From positions 24,922,000 through 24,985,999 of the forward strand of contig NC_060890.1 in NCBI RefSeq assembly GCF_014805685.1: DNA of 64,000 nucleotides, given 5' to 3'. Below are positions 1 to 14,208 of the stretch, one piece after another. Position 1 is the stretch's first letter; every line of letters starts with the position of its first letter. The notes under the pieces are model-generated. The model made no database searches and was not told the DNA's origin. It saw nothing but the letters and a program-made list of their open reading frames with translations. Source of the DNA: Silurus meridionalis (taxonomy: Eukaryota; Chordata; Actinopteri; Siluriformes; Siluridae). Position numbers and translations under genes: made by a program.

Positions 1-1
1 T

Positions 2-2613
2 ATGGGGCAGGAAGTGAGTGTGGAGAGAGCCAAGCAGGCGCTGATGTGCAGAGTCAAAGAGCTCCAGGCAGAGCAGGAGGAGCGGGTAAAGATACACTGA
101 GATAACTACAGTGTAAGAAAGAAGGTCCTGGGAGACCACTCGCTTCAGGGTCCACCAGGAGGTCTTTATATACAGCTCCCTGTCTGTTTCCGTAAGGGGG
201 TGCAATAGTATCGTAATTGTTGTTTTAGCGATATCAATCAAATTATCCAGTAGATCACTCATTATCAGTAACCAAACAAATCGCACATGCAGAGGCCGCT
301 GTTCTCCGAGTTAACGAGGCTGGAGAAAAGTCCTTGATATTTACTGAAAGAACAAGTGGGGAAAATACTAACGAAAATATAATTCCACAAACACCCAGAG
401 AAGTGGAGTTTCATCATTTATTCCTCTCTAAATGTTCTGTTGAACTGATGCTAGTGATCAGTAGATACAATCAAGTTTAAAACAGAGCGTGCGCTCGACC
501 CTGATTGGTGGATTGCTGCATGTTTCACCAGTTACGTTTTTATCCACTATAAATTGGACTGATTTCACAAAATGTAGTTGAGTAAAATGTCAAATATCTG
601 AGATGTAGTGAAGTTAACGTCTCTCCAAATGGAAATACTTCAGTATGATGCAGATATGTAAAAAAGCTACTTAAGTATGAAGGAAATTTACTTTGTTACT
701 GCCCACCACTGGTATCACACACCCCTAGATGGACGGTGCAATCAACCAAAAGCGGGGACGATGTCTAACATATCCATTTGTGTCTGCGATTGACACTTTA
801 CAGGCCTTACGGAGCTACAAAGTGACCCTAACGGTCGACCCTAAATACCACCCGAAAATCATCGGCCGTAAAGGAGCAGTGATCTCCCAGATCCGCAAAG
901 ACCACGAGGTCAGCGTGCAGTTCCCTGAGAAGAGCGACGAGCAGCAGGTGTGTACGAGCGCAACGAGCCGTCAGTGCATCGTACATCCTCAGCAAACTCT
1001 TTCTTTCTTTTCCCAGGATGCGATCGTGATCTGGGGTTACGAGCAGAACGTCAAGGAGGCCAAGGCAGCTATAGAGCACATGGTGGCAGAGCTGCAGGAG
1101 ATGGTGAGCGAGGACATCCGACTTGATCACCGGGTCCACGCACGCGTCATCGGAGCTCGCGGCAAAGCCATCCGCAAACTCATGGAGGAGTTCAAAGTGA
1201 GTATGTGCTTCTTAAACATACCATGCCACATTTAGTTCCTGTTTACCTTCACTCTTCTGGGAAGATGTTTCACTAGATTCTGTAGAAATTGGTGCTCATT
1301 CAGCTACAGGGTTGTTCGTTCAATAAAGTTGAGGACAAGAATGTGACCGTGAATGAGAGGAAGAAAGTTTTGTGGAGAGACAAATGAGACAAAATGTCAT
1401 TGCTAAAACTATCGTCTGTCTGCAAAAATCCATACCGATAGTTTTTCCGGGTAGCGTCCTTTGCTGGAGCAGCTGAAAAGGTCTGTTGTCATTACGAGAG
1501 CCGCTTCTAGAGGTGAATCACTGACACCAAATGGTTTTAATGGTTTTTCGTTTTTTTTTCCCCAACACGTGAGACTGTGCGCTGCATTGAGCGCTATATT
1601 ATATTTATTAATTATAATGTATTATTGATATTTATTGATATTTATATTTGTCATTTAGCGCATTTTCATGATTCAGCAGTTTTTTTTTATTTTTTATTTT
1701 TTTTTTATAAAATTCATTACTATTTCACATTGTTTTTTTTTTTTTTTCTCGATGTTCATTTTAAAAACTATTGGTTGATTAACTGACTATCGGCAAGTGC
1801 AATCCAACCTAGCTATCGGTAAAAATCCTCTATTGGTTGACCTATATAGGAGACTCATTCCAGCTGAAGCGTACGTTTGAGTTCTGTAAGTGTTATTTAG
1901 AGAGCAAGCAGACGTCTGGAGTGATTTTTATCATGGAACGACCTGCGCAGTCGTCTTTGGCAAGTTCTACAAGGGTCACGGCAAAGAGTTTCAGCTAAAT
2001 GTTTGGAGAAACCACTTTGAGATGCATCTTATATGTGTATTAGAGGTCGACCGATTGTGGATTTTAGCGATACCGATAGCTTGAATCACACTTGCCGATA
2101 ACCGATTAATTAACCGTTAGTTTTTAAAAAGTTAAGTGAAAAAACAACAAAAAAAACACTCCAAATAAATAAAAACAGTTACATCTCAAATTAATTAAAA
2201 AAAAAAAAGACACTTCAAATAAACATCATGTGGCATCAGTGATTCGCCTCTAGAGGCCGCTCTCGTACTATATAAAGTAACCCGGAAAAACTATCTTTAT
2301 GGATTTACAAGTCATTTCAGTGGTAGGTTGAGCAGGAGTGTGGTTTTCTCAGGGGTAAATTCGGTCACTCCAACACACAACTTCTTGTATTTAGATCATG
2401 AATCTAAAATATTTCATGTGTTTTCCAGGTAGATATAAAATTTCCTCAGCCAGGCTCAGATGACCATAACAAAGTGACAGTCACGGGCCTGCCAGAGAAT
2501 GTTGATAAAGCCATCGACCATCTCCTCAACCTGGAGGAGGAATATGTGAGTACACCAATGTAGTGCAGATACTATGAGATAAGCAACCTGTTTGTAGCTT
2601 TTCTGCTAATTTG

Positions 2614-2661
<48 letters not shown>

Positions 2662-3811
2662 GCACATCCCTCAGATGTTAAGTGTGACAGAGACGGAGAC
2701 GTTAGCTGCCTACATGAAACCTCCTTCCCGGTTTTTGGGAGGTGGAGGAGGAGACGATGAGAGCCGAGTCCCAGCTAAAGGCTTCATCGTCAAAGATGCT
2801 CCATGGAACGTCCCAGGCAGCAAGGTGACCTTAATTCACCTCTGATAGTTTCTGAGTTCAAATCCCTGTGCCACCAAGCAACCACTGCTGGACCCCTGAG
2901 GGTCCCTCAACTGCTCAGCTGTAGAAATGAGATAAGGTCGTCTAACAGAAGACGTAAATGTTGACGAGGCCACGGTAATTTAAAAAAGAAAAAGGTCTAT
3001 TTCCATAGGGTTCTAAGTTTAAACCTTGGGGAGATAAAAAGGAGCAGATCTGATCCCACGTTCTCACTCACATCTACGCTCGGGTACCATTTCAACACCA
3101 GTTTGAGAAGTAGGAGCTCAGTGTTAATGATGATCAGAAGGTTGTGAGTTTAAATCCCAGCCCCGGCAAGCTACCACTGTTGGGCCTTTAGGCAATGCCC
3201 TTAACTTTCAACTGCTCCACTGTATAGATAAGATCATTGTTCTGATTGTTCTTCTGTAGTAAACTCACCCCATCATGGGACAACAGGAAGTTGATTCATG
3301 GATATTCGATGATGTTAAAGCCAAACCTGATTGATGTTGGACTTCTGATCTGAAGCTAATGAGGTCAAATACCAGCACCACCAAGCTGTCACTGCTGGGC
3401 CCTTGAGCAAGGCCCTTAATTCTGCGCTACTTAGGGTGTTTAAATGAGCTAAATGTAAGTGGCTCTGGATAAGGACATCTGTCAAATACCAATGGATAAA
3501 AAATATAAACTGTGAGATACTCAAAAAAGAAATAAAATTTGGAACATTTTCAGGGCGTAAGAGGAACAAATCATGAACTTATGGGAAATTAATCAGCGCT
3601 TCCCCGAGCATTTAATTCTTTACACATTGATGATGAATACAAACCAATTAATGATTAAACTAATAATAATTAATGACCAATAAATGTTCAACTTCCTTTC
3701 ATAATTTTCCCAGCGTACTTGCACTTTTGTTCCGCGATTATAATGATGTAAATTGCCCTTATTGTATTTATTGTTATTGAAATTTGAAATGGACATTTAA
3801 AAATGAAAGTT

Positions 3812-3884
<73 letters not shown>

Positions 3885-4297
3885 AATAACGCTCGAGGTT
3901 CAGTGATGATATCAGCGACTTTCAGACTTTTGGTTGCTATGGTAACACAGGATCGGGTCATTATTTAAAATCAGTATAAAATAACGATGTTAATTTAGAC
4001 GTCAGTACCGAAACGAGATTTGTCCGTCCATGATGAATACGAGCTAGGGAAAGGTAACTGTGGGGGTGTGACGTCTAATTTACATATTCATGCATATTTA
4101 TAAAGCCTTTAAAGCTTTTTTTTTAAGAGGAATATGTATTGTTGGTCATTTTTAATTATTTTAATAAGGTGGGTGTGGGTGTGGGTGTGTGTGTGTTTCT
4201 CCAGGCCCCTGACATGAGCAGCGCTGAGGAATTCCCTACATTCGGCTCTGGAGTGGCGCCGAAACAGACGTCTGCCTGGGGGCCCAAAAAGTTTTGA
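2..4297 (+). CDS. hdlbp: vigilin (high-density lipoprotein-binding protein), C-terminal exons, 5' partial
   Basis: Vigilin is a multi-KH-domain RNA-binding protein of the cytoplasm and ER that binds mRNA and tRNA; the family normally has 14 KH domains. Six exons are read: 2-85, 804-947, 1017-1196, 2429-2545, 2675-2824 and 4205-4297, all joined in phase 0 with GT-AG sites (768 nt, 255 residues plus stop TGA). The first KH has the GxxG loop as GRKG (IIGRKGAVI) and the second as GARG (VIGARGKAI). The tail AWGPKKF followed by stop matches the family's usual C-terminus (WGPKR). The window cuts off the N-terminal part, so no start codon is present. The intron at 948-1016 is only 69 nt, a multiple of three and free of stops, so retention would keep the frame. 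The gene converges on neurl4. Identity is very secure from motif order; the a/b paralogue cannot be decided. Confidence 0.96.
86..803 (+). other. hdlbp intron, no other feature seen
   Basis: Intron between the first two visible exons, from donor GTAAAG to acceptor TTTACAG. It is ordinary AT-moderate sequence with no recognisable repeat or RNA gene. Confidence 0.7.
1417..1850. mobile_element. hAT-like MITE, copy 1 (degenerate)
   Basis: The stretch runs from the motif CCATACCGATAGTTTTTCCG to TATCGGTAAAAATCC and CTATTGGTTGACCT. The same sequence occurs inverted at about 2040-2325. The ends resemble the GAGGTCGACCGAT type of fish non-autonomous hAT elements, which is recalled family knowledge. 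It lies in an hdlbp intron and carries poly-T and poly-A tracts. Confidence 0.5.
1861..2020 (+). mobile_element. Tc1-like transposon remnant (fragment A)
   Basis: Short fragment with the wording GCAGACGTCTGGAGTGAT and TTTGGAGAAACCA, shared with the longer remnants at 5080-5770, 41800-42165 and 46845-47535. These correspond to the C-terminal part of a Tc1 transposase. It lies between the two inverted MITE copies in an hdlbp intron. Confidence 0.5.
2040..2325. mobile_element. hAT-like MITE, copy 2 (inverted relative to copy 1)
   Basis: It begins GAGGTCGACCGATTGTGG and ends with CCGGAAAAACTATCTTTATGG, the inverse of the copy at 1417-1850. The shared GCCTCTAGAGGC-type block and the CGGTTATCGGCAAGTG block identify the pair. 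Confidence 0.5.
2615..2657. repeat. (TG)n microsatellite just upstream of an hdlbp 3' splice site
   Basis: About 21 TG units end 17 nt before the acceptor of the exon at 2675-2824. Confidence 0.95.
2845..3500 (+). repeat. cluster of tRNA-derived SINE fragments
   Basis: Three partial copies (about 2845-2960, 3140-3250 and 3345-3500) share GAGTTCAAATCCC, CACCAAGC-CACTGCTGGGCCC, GAGCAAGGCCCTTAA and CTCTGGATAAGGACATCTG. This is the body and 3' end of a fish tRNA-derived SINE; a longer copy with A- and B-box-like blocks lies inverted at 62468-62640. All are in the last hdlbp intron. Confidence 0.65.
3821..3879. repeat. (TA)n microsatellite
   Basis: Perfect AT/TA run of about 29 units in the last hdlbp intron. 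The flanks 3501-3820 and 3880-4204 show only AT-rich intron sequence. Confidence 0.95.
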
Positions 4298-5079
4298 AAG
4301 AGAGCGACACGTGAAACACCCCCACCCCCATCCCCTCGATTGTCTGTTCCCGTTAACGTCCAGGAGAAACCAGAGAATGTTTCCAATATGTACATGTAGC
4401 TCTCCAAATACCAGCAGGGGTTCGGCCCTGAGCCCGATTCACATCACCTGCTGCACTCGTATCCGTTCCCTCAATCATGTTTTTTAACCTGTTGAGCAAA
4501 GACTCCACGCGTTTTCTGATTCTAGCGATGCCGAATAGTCTTAGATTTGAAATGGATAGTTTTCGGACTCACATTTTTGAGTTCTGATGTTACATTTTTC
4601 TAATTTAGAGAACCCGTAGTTCACTGTGTGGTTGTTGTTTTTTATAGCTTTTGATAAACCAGAGCGTTTATAAAACATTTTTTCCTTTTTTTTGCGCAGG
4701 CAAAAAAAATACAACCAGCACAATTGGTGTAGTTTGTAGAAAAGAAGGGAGGATGGATAGAGGATTTTAAAAAATAATGAAGCACAGGGAGGTTGTAGAG
4801 GTGAGGAACCACTCTGTACATCCACGTTTAGCTGAAAAGCAGCACAAGAAGGTGAATTTCCATGCGGCAGCCCCAGGGTTAGAAGTTACAGGTCTCGATT
4901 TGATCATGACTGATGACTCCGGGTTCCTCAGTTTTCCGTACTGAGACACTGAGTGATGCGCCTGGTGCATACGCAGTGTTTATAAATGAGGCTGAAGATG
5001 CGCTTGGTGCTTTTAGATGTTAGATTTTACTTAAAGAAGAAAAAAGTGTTTTATTATTATTATTATTGGTCTTGGAAAT
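4298..5079 (+). other. hdlbp 3' untranslated region (probable)
   Basis: Sequence after the TGA stop with no further coding exon. The true end is uncertain because a Tc1 remnant follows from about 5080. AATAAA-type signals occur near 5649, inside that remnant, and near 6024. Confidence 0.5.
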
Positions 5080-5770
5080 AGAAGAACATAATCTTATGGT
5101 TTTTGAGAGACACAAGCATGTTCTTTTTGTTTTTATGGAACAAAAAAGGCAAAAAAACACAAGAACCAGACAGTGAACGAGTGGAAGAAAGTCGTGTGGA
5201 GTCAATTTTTTGTCTCTTAAGAGAAGACCTTGTGTGAGATGGAGAACAGGAGAGAAGATGTGATCAAACTCCCTCACCCCCACACTCACACATGGAGGTG
5301 AAAGTTTAATGGTTTGGGAATGTTTTGGATTAAGGAATATTCTGAAAAGGATTCCTGAACCAACATGGCTCCCATTCCACACTTTAACACCACGTAATTC
5401 CGTAAGCGTCTCCTTGAACCGACTTCACAGGACGAAGCGTCTGACAGACGTCTGGAGTGATATTTATCATGAACGTCCTGCCCAGTCACCGCACCTCAAT
5501 CCTACTCAACTGCTCTGGGATGAACTGCATCACAAGAAAGAAATCTCCAACTAGTGAAGAAGATCTTTGGAGAAACGAAGTGTCCAGATGCTGAGAGTGT
5601 GGAAAGATGTTCTTCATGCTGAAGGAGGATTTTTTTTATATTATTGGAAATAAAGTCTGTAAGTTTATAGATGTTTGGTCAAAGTAAACGTTCATGCTGA
5701 AGGAGGAGAACAGAAGGAGCACACACGTGTCTCTCAGAAACCATAAAAGACTCCAAACTTTTCACAGGAA
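5080..5770 (+). mobile_element. Tc1-like transposon remnant (fragment B) with both ends
   Basis: The left end carries ATGGTTTTTGAGAGACACAAG and the right end the inverted form (GTGTCTCTCAGAAACCATAAA), so both inverted ends survive. The interior reads GGTGAAAGTTTAATGGTTTGG and then a PHLNPTQLLWDEL-like stretch, equivalent to the S-P-D-L-N-P-I-E-N-L-W block around the last catalytic Glu of Tc1 transposases, here altered. Large parts are deleted. It is not functional. Confidence 0.7.
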
Positions 5771-6094
5771 CTGTATATTTATTTTACGATTTCTCTTTTT
5801 TGTTTGTTTCTTATTATATATTTAATCTGTATTTATAGTTCAATGCGTGTAAATATTTTTGTCTTATAATCACGTGCTTTCACGTCAGATTCCGTGATAC
5901 ATGAGACGAGGTCAACTTTTTAAAATGCAGGGTTTAAAAAAAAAAATTTGTCTTTCTTTCTTTTTTTAAATATTATTAAAGATGCAGTTTGTAACGTTGA
6001 ATGCTGAAATGTGAATTCAGGTTAAATAAAGACACACTAACAAGAACCCCGCCCCCTTCCAGCCTTTACTGCATTAACCCCACCCGTGCTAAAA

Positions 6095-9793
<3,699 letters not shown>

Positions 9794-9997
9794 TCACTCG
9801 ACGCGGATCAGCAGGCCGTACAGCAGGGTTCCTCCCTGCTCCTTGGTGATCCACTCGATCTCAGTGTTGTTAAATCGGGGATCGAGCGGTTCGCTGAGAC
9901 CCAGAGACTGAGGCCGACCTTGTAGGAGCTCGGACGCACACACACCTGGAAGCCCACCTGGGCGTGGTGACAGCGCAGGGAGCGAGGGTCTCGGAAT
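9794..9997 (-). CDS. neurl4: neurl4 last exon with apparent 1-nt deletion
   Basis: The exon enters in the frame giving [19 protein letters not shown] and then SSYKVG. From there the expected continuation ([16 protein letters not shown] and [21 protein letters not shown]) is in another frame. One base is missing at about 9911-9917 (GGCCTCAG read on the - strand, where GG-C-CCT-CAG would fit). Read literally, the protein ends in a scrambled tail with a stop at 9808. The change may be a sequencing/assembly error in a short C run or a real C-terminal mutation. The exon boundary itself (CTGCAG acceptor) is clean. Confidence 0.85.
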   Translation of the reverse strand: MPRPSLPALSPRPGGLPGVCASELLQGRPQSLGLSEPLDPRFNNTEIEWITKEQGGTLLYGLLIRVE

Positions 9998-10000
9998 CTG

Positions 10001-10070
<70 letters not shown>

Positions 10071-10135
10071 GAGTGTAAACGCCAACATTGTGTACACACT
10101 CAACCTAAACATGTCCTGAACCTGAACTCTAACCC

Positions 10136-10175
<40 letters not shown>

Positions 10176-10380
10176 AAGACAAAGAAAGAAAAGTCAGAGT
10201 CAGAGAACGACAAACAGACTGATGGAGGGATACAGAAAGAAAGAAAAATGAGAAGTACAAGAGAGCAACAAAGGAAAAGAGAGAATACAGGAAAACAATC
10301 AAATAAAAGAAAATGAAAGATAGATGGGAAACGCAAGCGAATGAGAGACAGAGAGAAAAAGAAAAGATGACAGAGACAGT

Positions 10381-10430
<50 letters not shown>

Positions 10431-10716
10431 CACACAGTACGACTGCATTGTTGAGTTTTTATCTGTTTCTGGTTGCCTGTATTGTGTGTGTGTGTAAAGC
10501 AGGAAGTTGATGAGACGTACTGCACTTTAGGGGAGAAGATCTCGAGGCCGGAGTAGCGCATGGTGGGGGAGAGGTGCACGCGAGGAACCTCCCTCTCGGG
10601 GGCGCTGTTCTCCTCCGGCTCACTGTAGCTGCCGTGACCTTCCACCTTCACCGGAGACGGCGAGAACACGGACGAGGCGTCTGCTGCAGAGGAACACCAC
10701 CATTCAGCCCTGTGTG

Positions 10717-10771
<55 letters not shown>

Positions 10772-11117
10772 TACTGACCAGGTAGAAGTTGACTGTGGTC
10801 CAGCGTGCGGCGCAAAGATCCTACACTCGTCCCGTGATACGCGATGTGCCACTTCTTATAGCTGTTCGCTATCTCACAGTGAGGCTTTATCCTGTAACAC
10901 ACACACACACTTTTACAGTTACACACAACCTTATTCACAGTTATACACACTTTTACACACAGTTATACATACACTTACACTAACCCTGACTCACAGTTAC
11001 ACAATTTTACACCCACACTTCCTCACAGTTGCACAGTTACAGTGAGAGTGTGTGTGTATGTGTGTGTGTGTGTGTTTGTAATTGAGCAAATGTAGATGTG
11101 TGTTGGTGGTGAGTGAG

Positions 11118-11166
<49 letters not shown>

Positions 11167-11798
11167 TGTGTGTAAGTGAGTGAATGTAGATGTGTGTGGA
11201 GGGTGTGTGTGTGTAGATATGTGTGGAGGGTGTGTGTGTGAATGTAGATGTGTGTGTAGCTATGTGTGTAGAAATGTGTAGAAATGTGTGTGTGTGTGTA
11301 GATATGTGGAGGGTGTGTGTGTGTAGATATGTGTGTGTTTGCGTGTGTGCACGTAGAAATGTGTGTGTGCGTGTGTGTGTATGTAGATATGTGTGGAGGT
11401 GTGTGTGTAGATATGTGTGTGTTGCGTGTGTGCACGTAGAAATGTGTGTGCGTGTGTGTATGTAGATATGTGTGGAGGTGTGTGTGTGTAGATATGTGTG
11501 TGTTTGCGTGTGTGCACGTAGAAATGTGTGTGCGTGTGGATATGTGTGGAGGTGTGTGTGTGTAGATATGTGTGTGTGTGTGGATATGGATATGTGTGTG
11601 TGTGCGTGTGTGTACGTGTGTGTGTGTGAGAAAGAGAGAGACTGACCGCAGGGCGAAGCGGCACCAGCCGAAAGGCAGAGCGTAATCTCGTGGTGGTTCT
11701 CCACGTTTGTAATACGCCTCATCACCACGCAGCTTATGGCAGGACTCGCAGTAACAAAGGTTATACTTGGCGTCCTCATTGAAGTAGCCATCTGAGCG

Positions 11799-11839
<41 letters not shown>

Positions 11840-12702
11840 TAATGGAGGTGTACATGTGTAAGAGAAGGCAGGGTTAAACTGGTCTAACCTGGCAGTGTGA
11901 GCAGATCCTTAAATCTGGAGCAGAGAGCCTGGTACTCGCACGTCTTATTGGGGTTCACCTCAGGAGGAGGCGTCCAGCACACACTCTCCTTTATTCCTGA
12001 AAGAAACAAATCAAACACGAAAATACAGTCAGAATGTCCAGGATCGTCTTCTCTGGCAGGAAAACACGTTCCTCAGTACTCGTCTGCTGCACACACACCT
12101 GCTTCACACAGGAACTCGGCGTTCCTCTCACCATGTCATAATACTACAGTGGGTCTGTTAATAATACTGTACAAACTCAATGCTGAAAGTGTGGCAAAGA
12201 GTGCCAAAACTTTTAGACTGAGATAGATAAATCGATAGATAGATCTATAGATCCATAGATGGGTGGATGGAATGGCAATAATTTTACATTGGTATAGAAA
12301 GACAGACAGACAAATGGATAAGTCTGTGGTGAGACAAGGTGAGGTGAGACGAGTTGAGACAGAGATGAGACGAGCTTAAATGAGTTAAGACGAGGGTAGA
12401 CAAGTTGAGATGAGTTTAGACATAGTTAAGACAAGTTAAGAGAGAAATGAGACGAGTTGAGAGAGTTAAGAAGTTTAGACAGAGATAAGACGAGTTGAGA
12501 GAGATGAGACGAGTTTAGTCAGAGATGAGACGAGTTAAGACAGAGTTGAGACGAGGTTCACTCACCGTCCACCATGTCTGCTTTCTCCATGTCTCCTTGG
12601 CAGCGCACCTCTCCACTCTCTGCCCCCACGGCCTCCATGTGGCTGGTCACTATGGTAACCTGTTTTATAATTACATCCCTGTGTTATCATTTTCTTTACT
12701 AA

Positions 12703-12750
<48 letters not shown>

Positions 12751-13090
12751 AGACCTGTTCACACTGGCCATACAGGTCGATTAGTGGATAGCATGGGCTC
12801 GGGATGTCCTGTGCTGCTACACCCTGGTCCATCCCATTCACATACAGGTGCAGACAGCTGTTAGCGTCCACCAGCAGACCCAACACCGTCCCCTCAGGAC
12901 ACGTGTCCAAGTTCGGACCATAGTTCTCACAGATCTGAGGAGGACAATGTGTACAATACAGAAAGAGAAACTAGATTACACTGGGAAGGAATGCAATGCT
13001 GAAAAAGAGATGGATGGATGGATGGATGGATGGATGGAAGGAAGGAAGGAAGGAAGGAAGGAAGGAAGGAAGGAAGGAAGGAAAAAAGGA

Positions 13091-13154
<64 letters not shown>

Positions 13155-14122
13155 AAACAGGCAGATAGACAGTCAAAAGTGAGGAAGACAGACAGGCAGG
13201 CAGATAGACAGAAAGAAAAAAAGCTATTCAGGCAGACAAAAAGAAAGAAAGACAGACAAAAACAGACAGGCAGACAAGATAACAGACAAAGAAGCAGATA
13301 GAAACACAGACGGATCACCTTCAGTGAGTTGTGGAAGGTAGAAAGACAGACAAACAGACAGGCGGACAGACAGGCGGACAGACAGATCACCTTCAGTGAG
13401 TTGTGGAAGACAGAGTCTCGCTGCAGCAGCCAGACGGAGCGTTTAAGGCAGCAGGCCGTGGAGGGGAAGTTGAGGCGATCTGGAGAGTGACCGATCACAC
13501 CCAGAGAGAGAGACGACGTCCACGATGTGTTCAGTCTGTCTATCTGAAACTGGACACAAGGACATGAGACGTTTAGTATTTCTTTTTAAACGTTTAGATG
13601 TTCAAGTTTCAGAACATAAAATATAGCAACAAACTGTCAATCTGTGTATTTGTAGCTTCGTGCAGGGTCAATGGAAAAACTTGTGTGCGCGCGTGTGCGC
13701 GTGTGTGCGTGTGTGCGCGTGTATCACCTGGAAGAGCTGCTGGCGAGGCAGAGCCTGTGCAGTGACCAGCAGGCCCTGGTTATAACTCGAGACTCGTTCG
13801 GCCGTCAGGTTCTGATTGGAAAGCTGGATGTTCTTCCCGTGGTTCTCCAGGAAGGACATCGAAACGGGGACCGCAGCAGGCTCGCTCTCGCACTGGACAG
13901 AGGACACAGGGATCAGAGTAAGACAGTGTGAGGTGGTGAGTGATGCTGCATGTCCTGTCCTGACCCCGTGACTGACCGCTGTGGACTCGTCCTCTCCCTC
14001 ACTGCAGCTGTCCGAAGAGAGGGATGGAGCTTTTACACTGTCCGTATCCTCCACCACGGTGGAGCTGACAATGGATACGGCCGTCACCTTCCCGTACAGG
14101 TCCAGCACTGCGTACACGTTCT

Positions 14123-14208
<86 letters not shown>

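Noticed and set aside
11037..11855. Long Thr/His-rich open frames
   Set aside because: Products of CA repeats that run into the real neurl4 exon 26; only the exon part is genuine.
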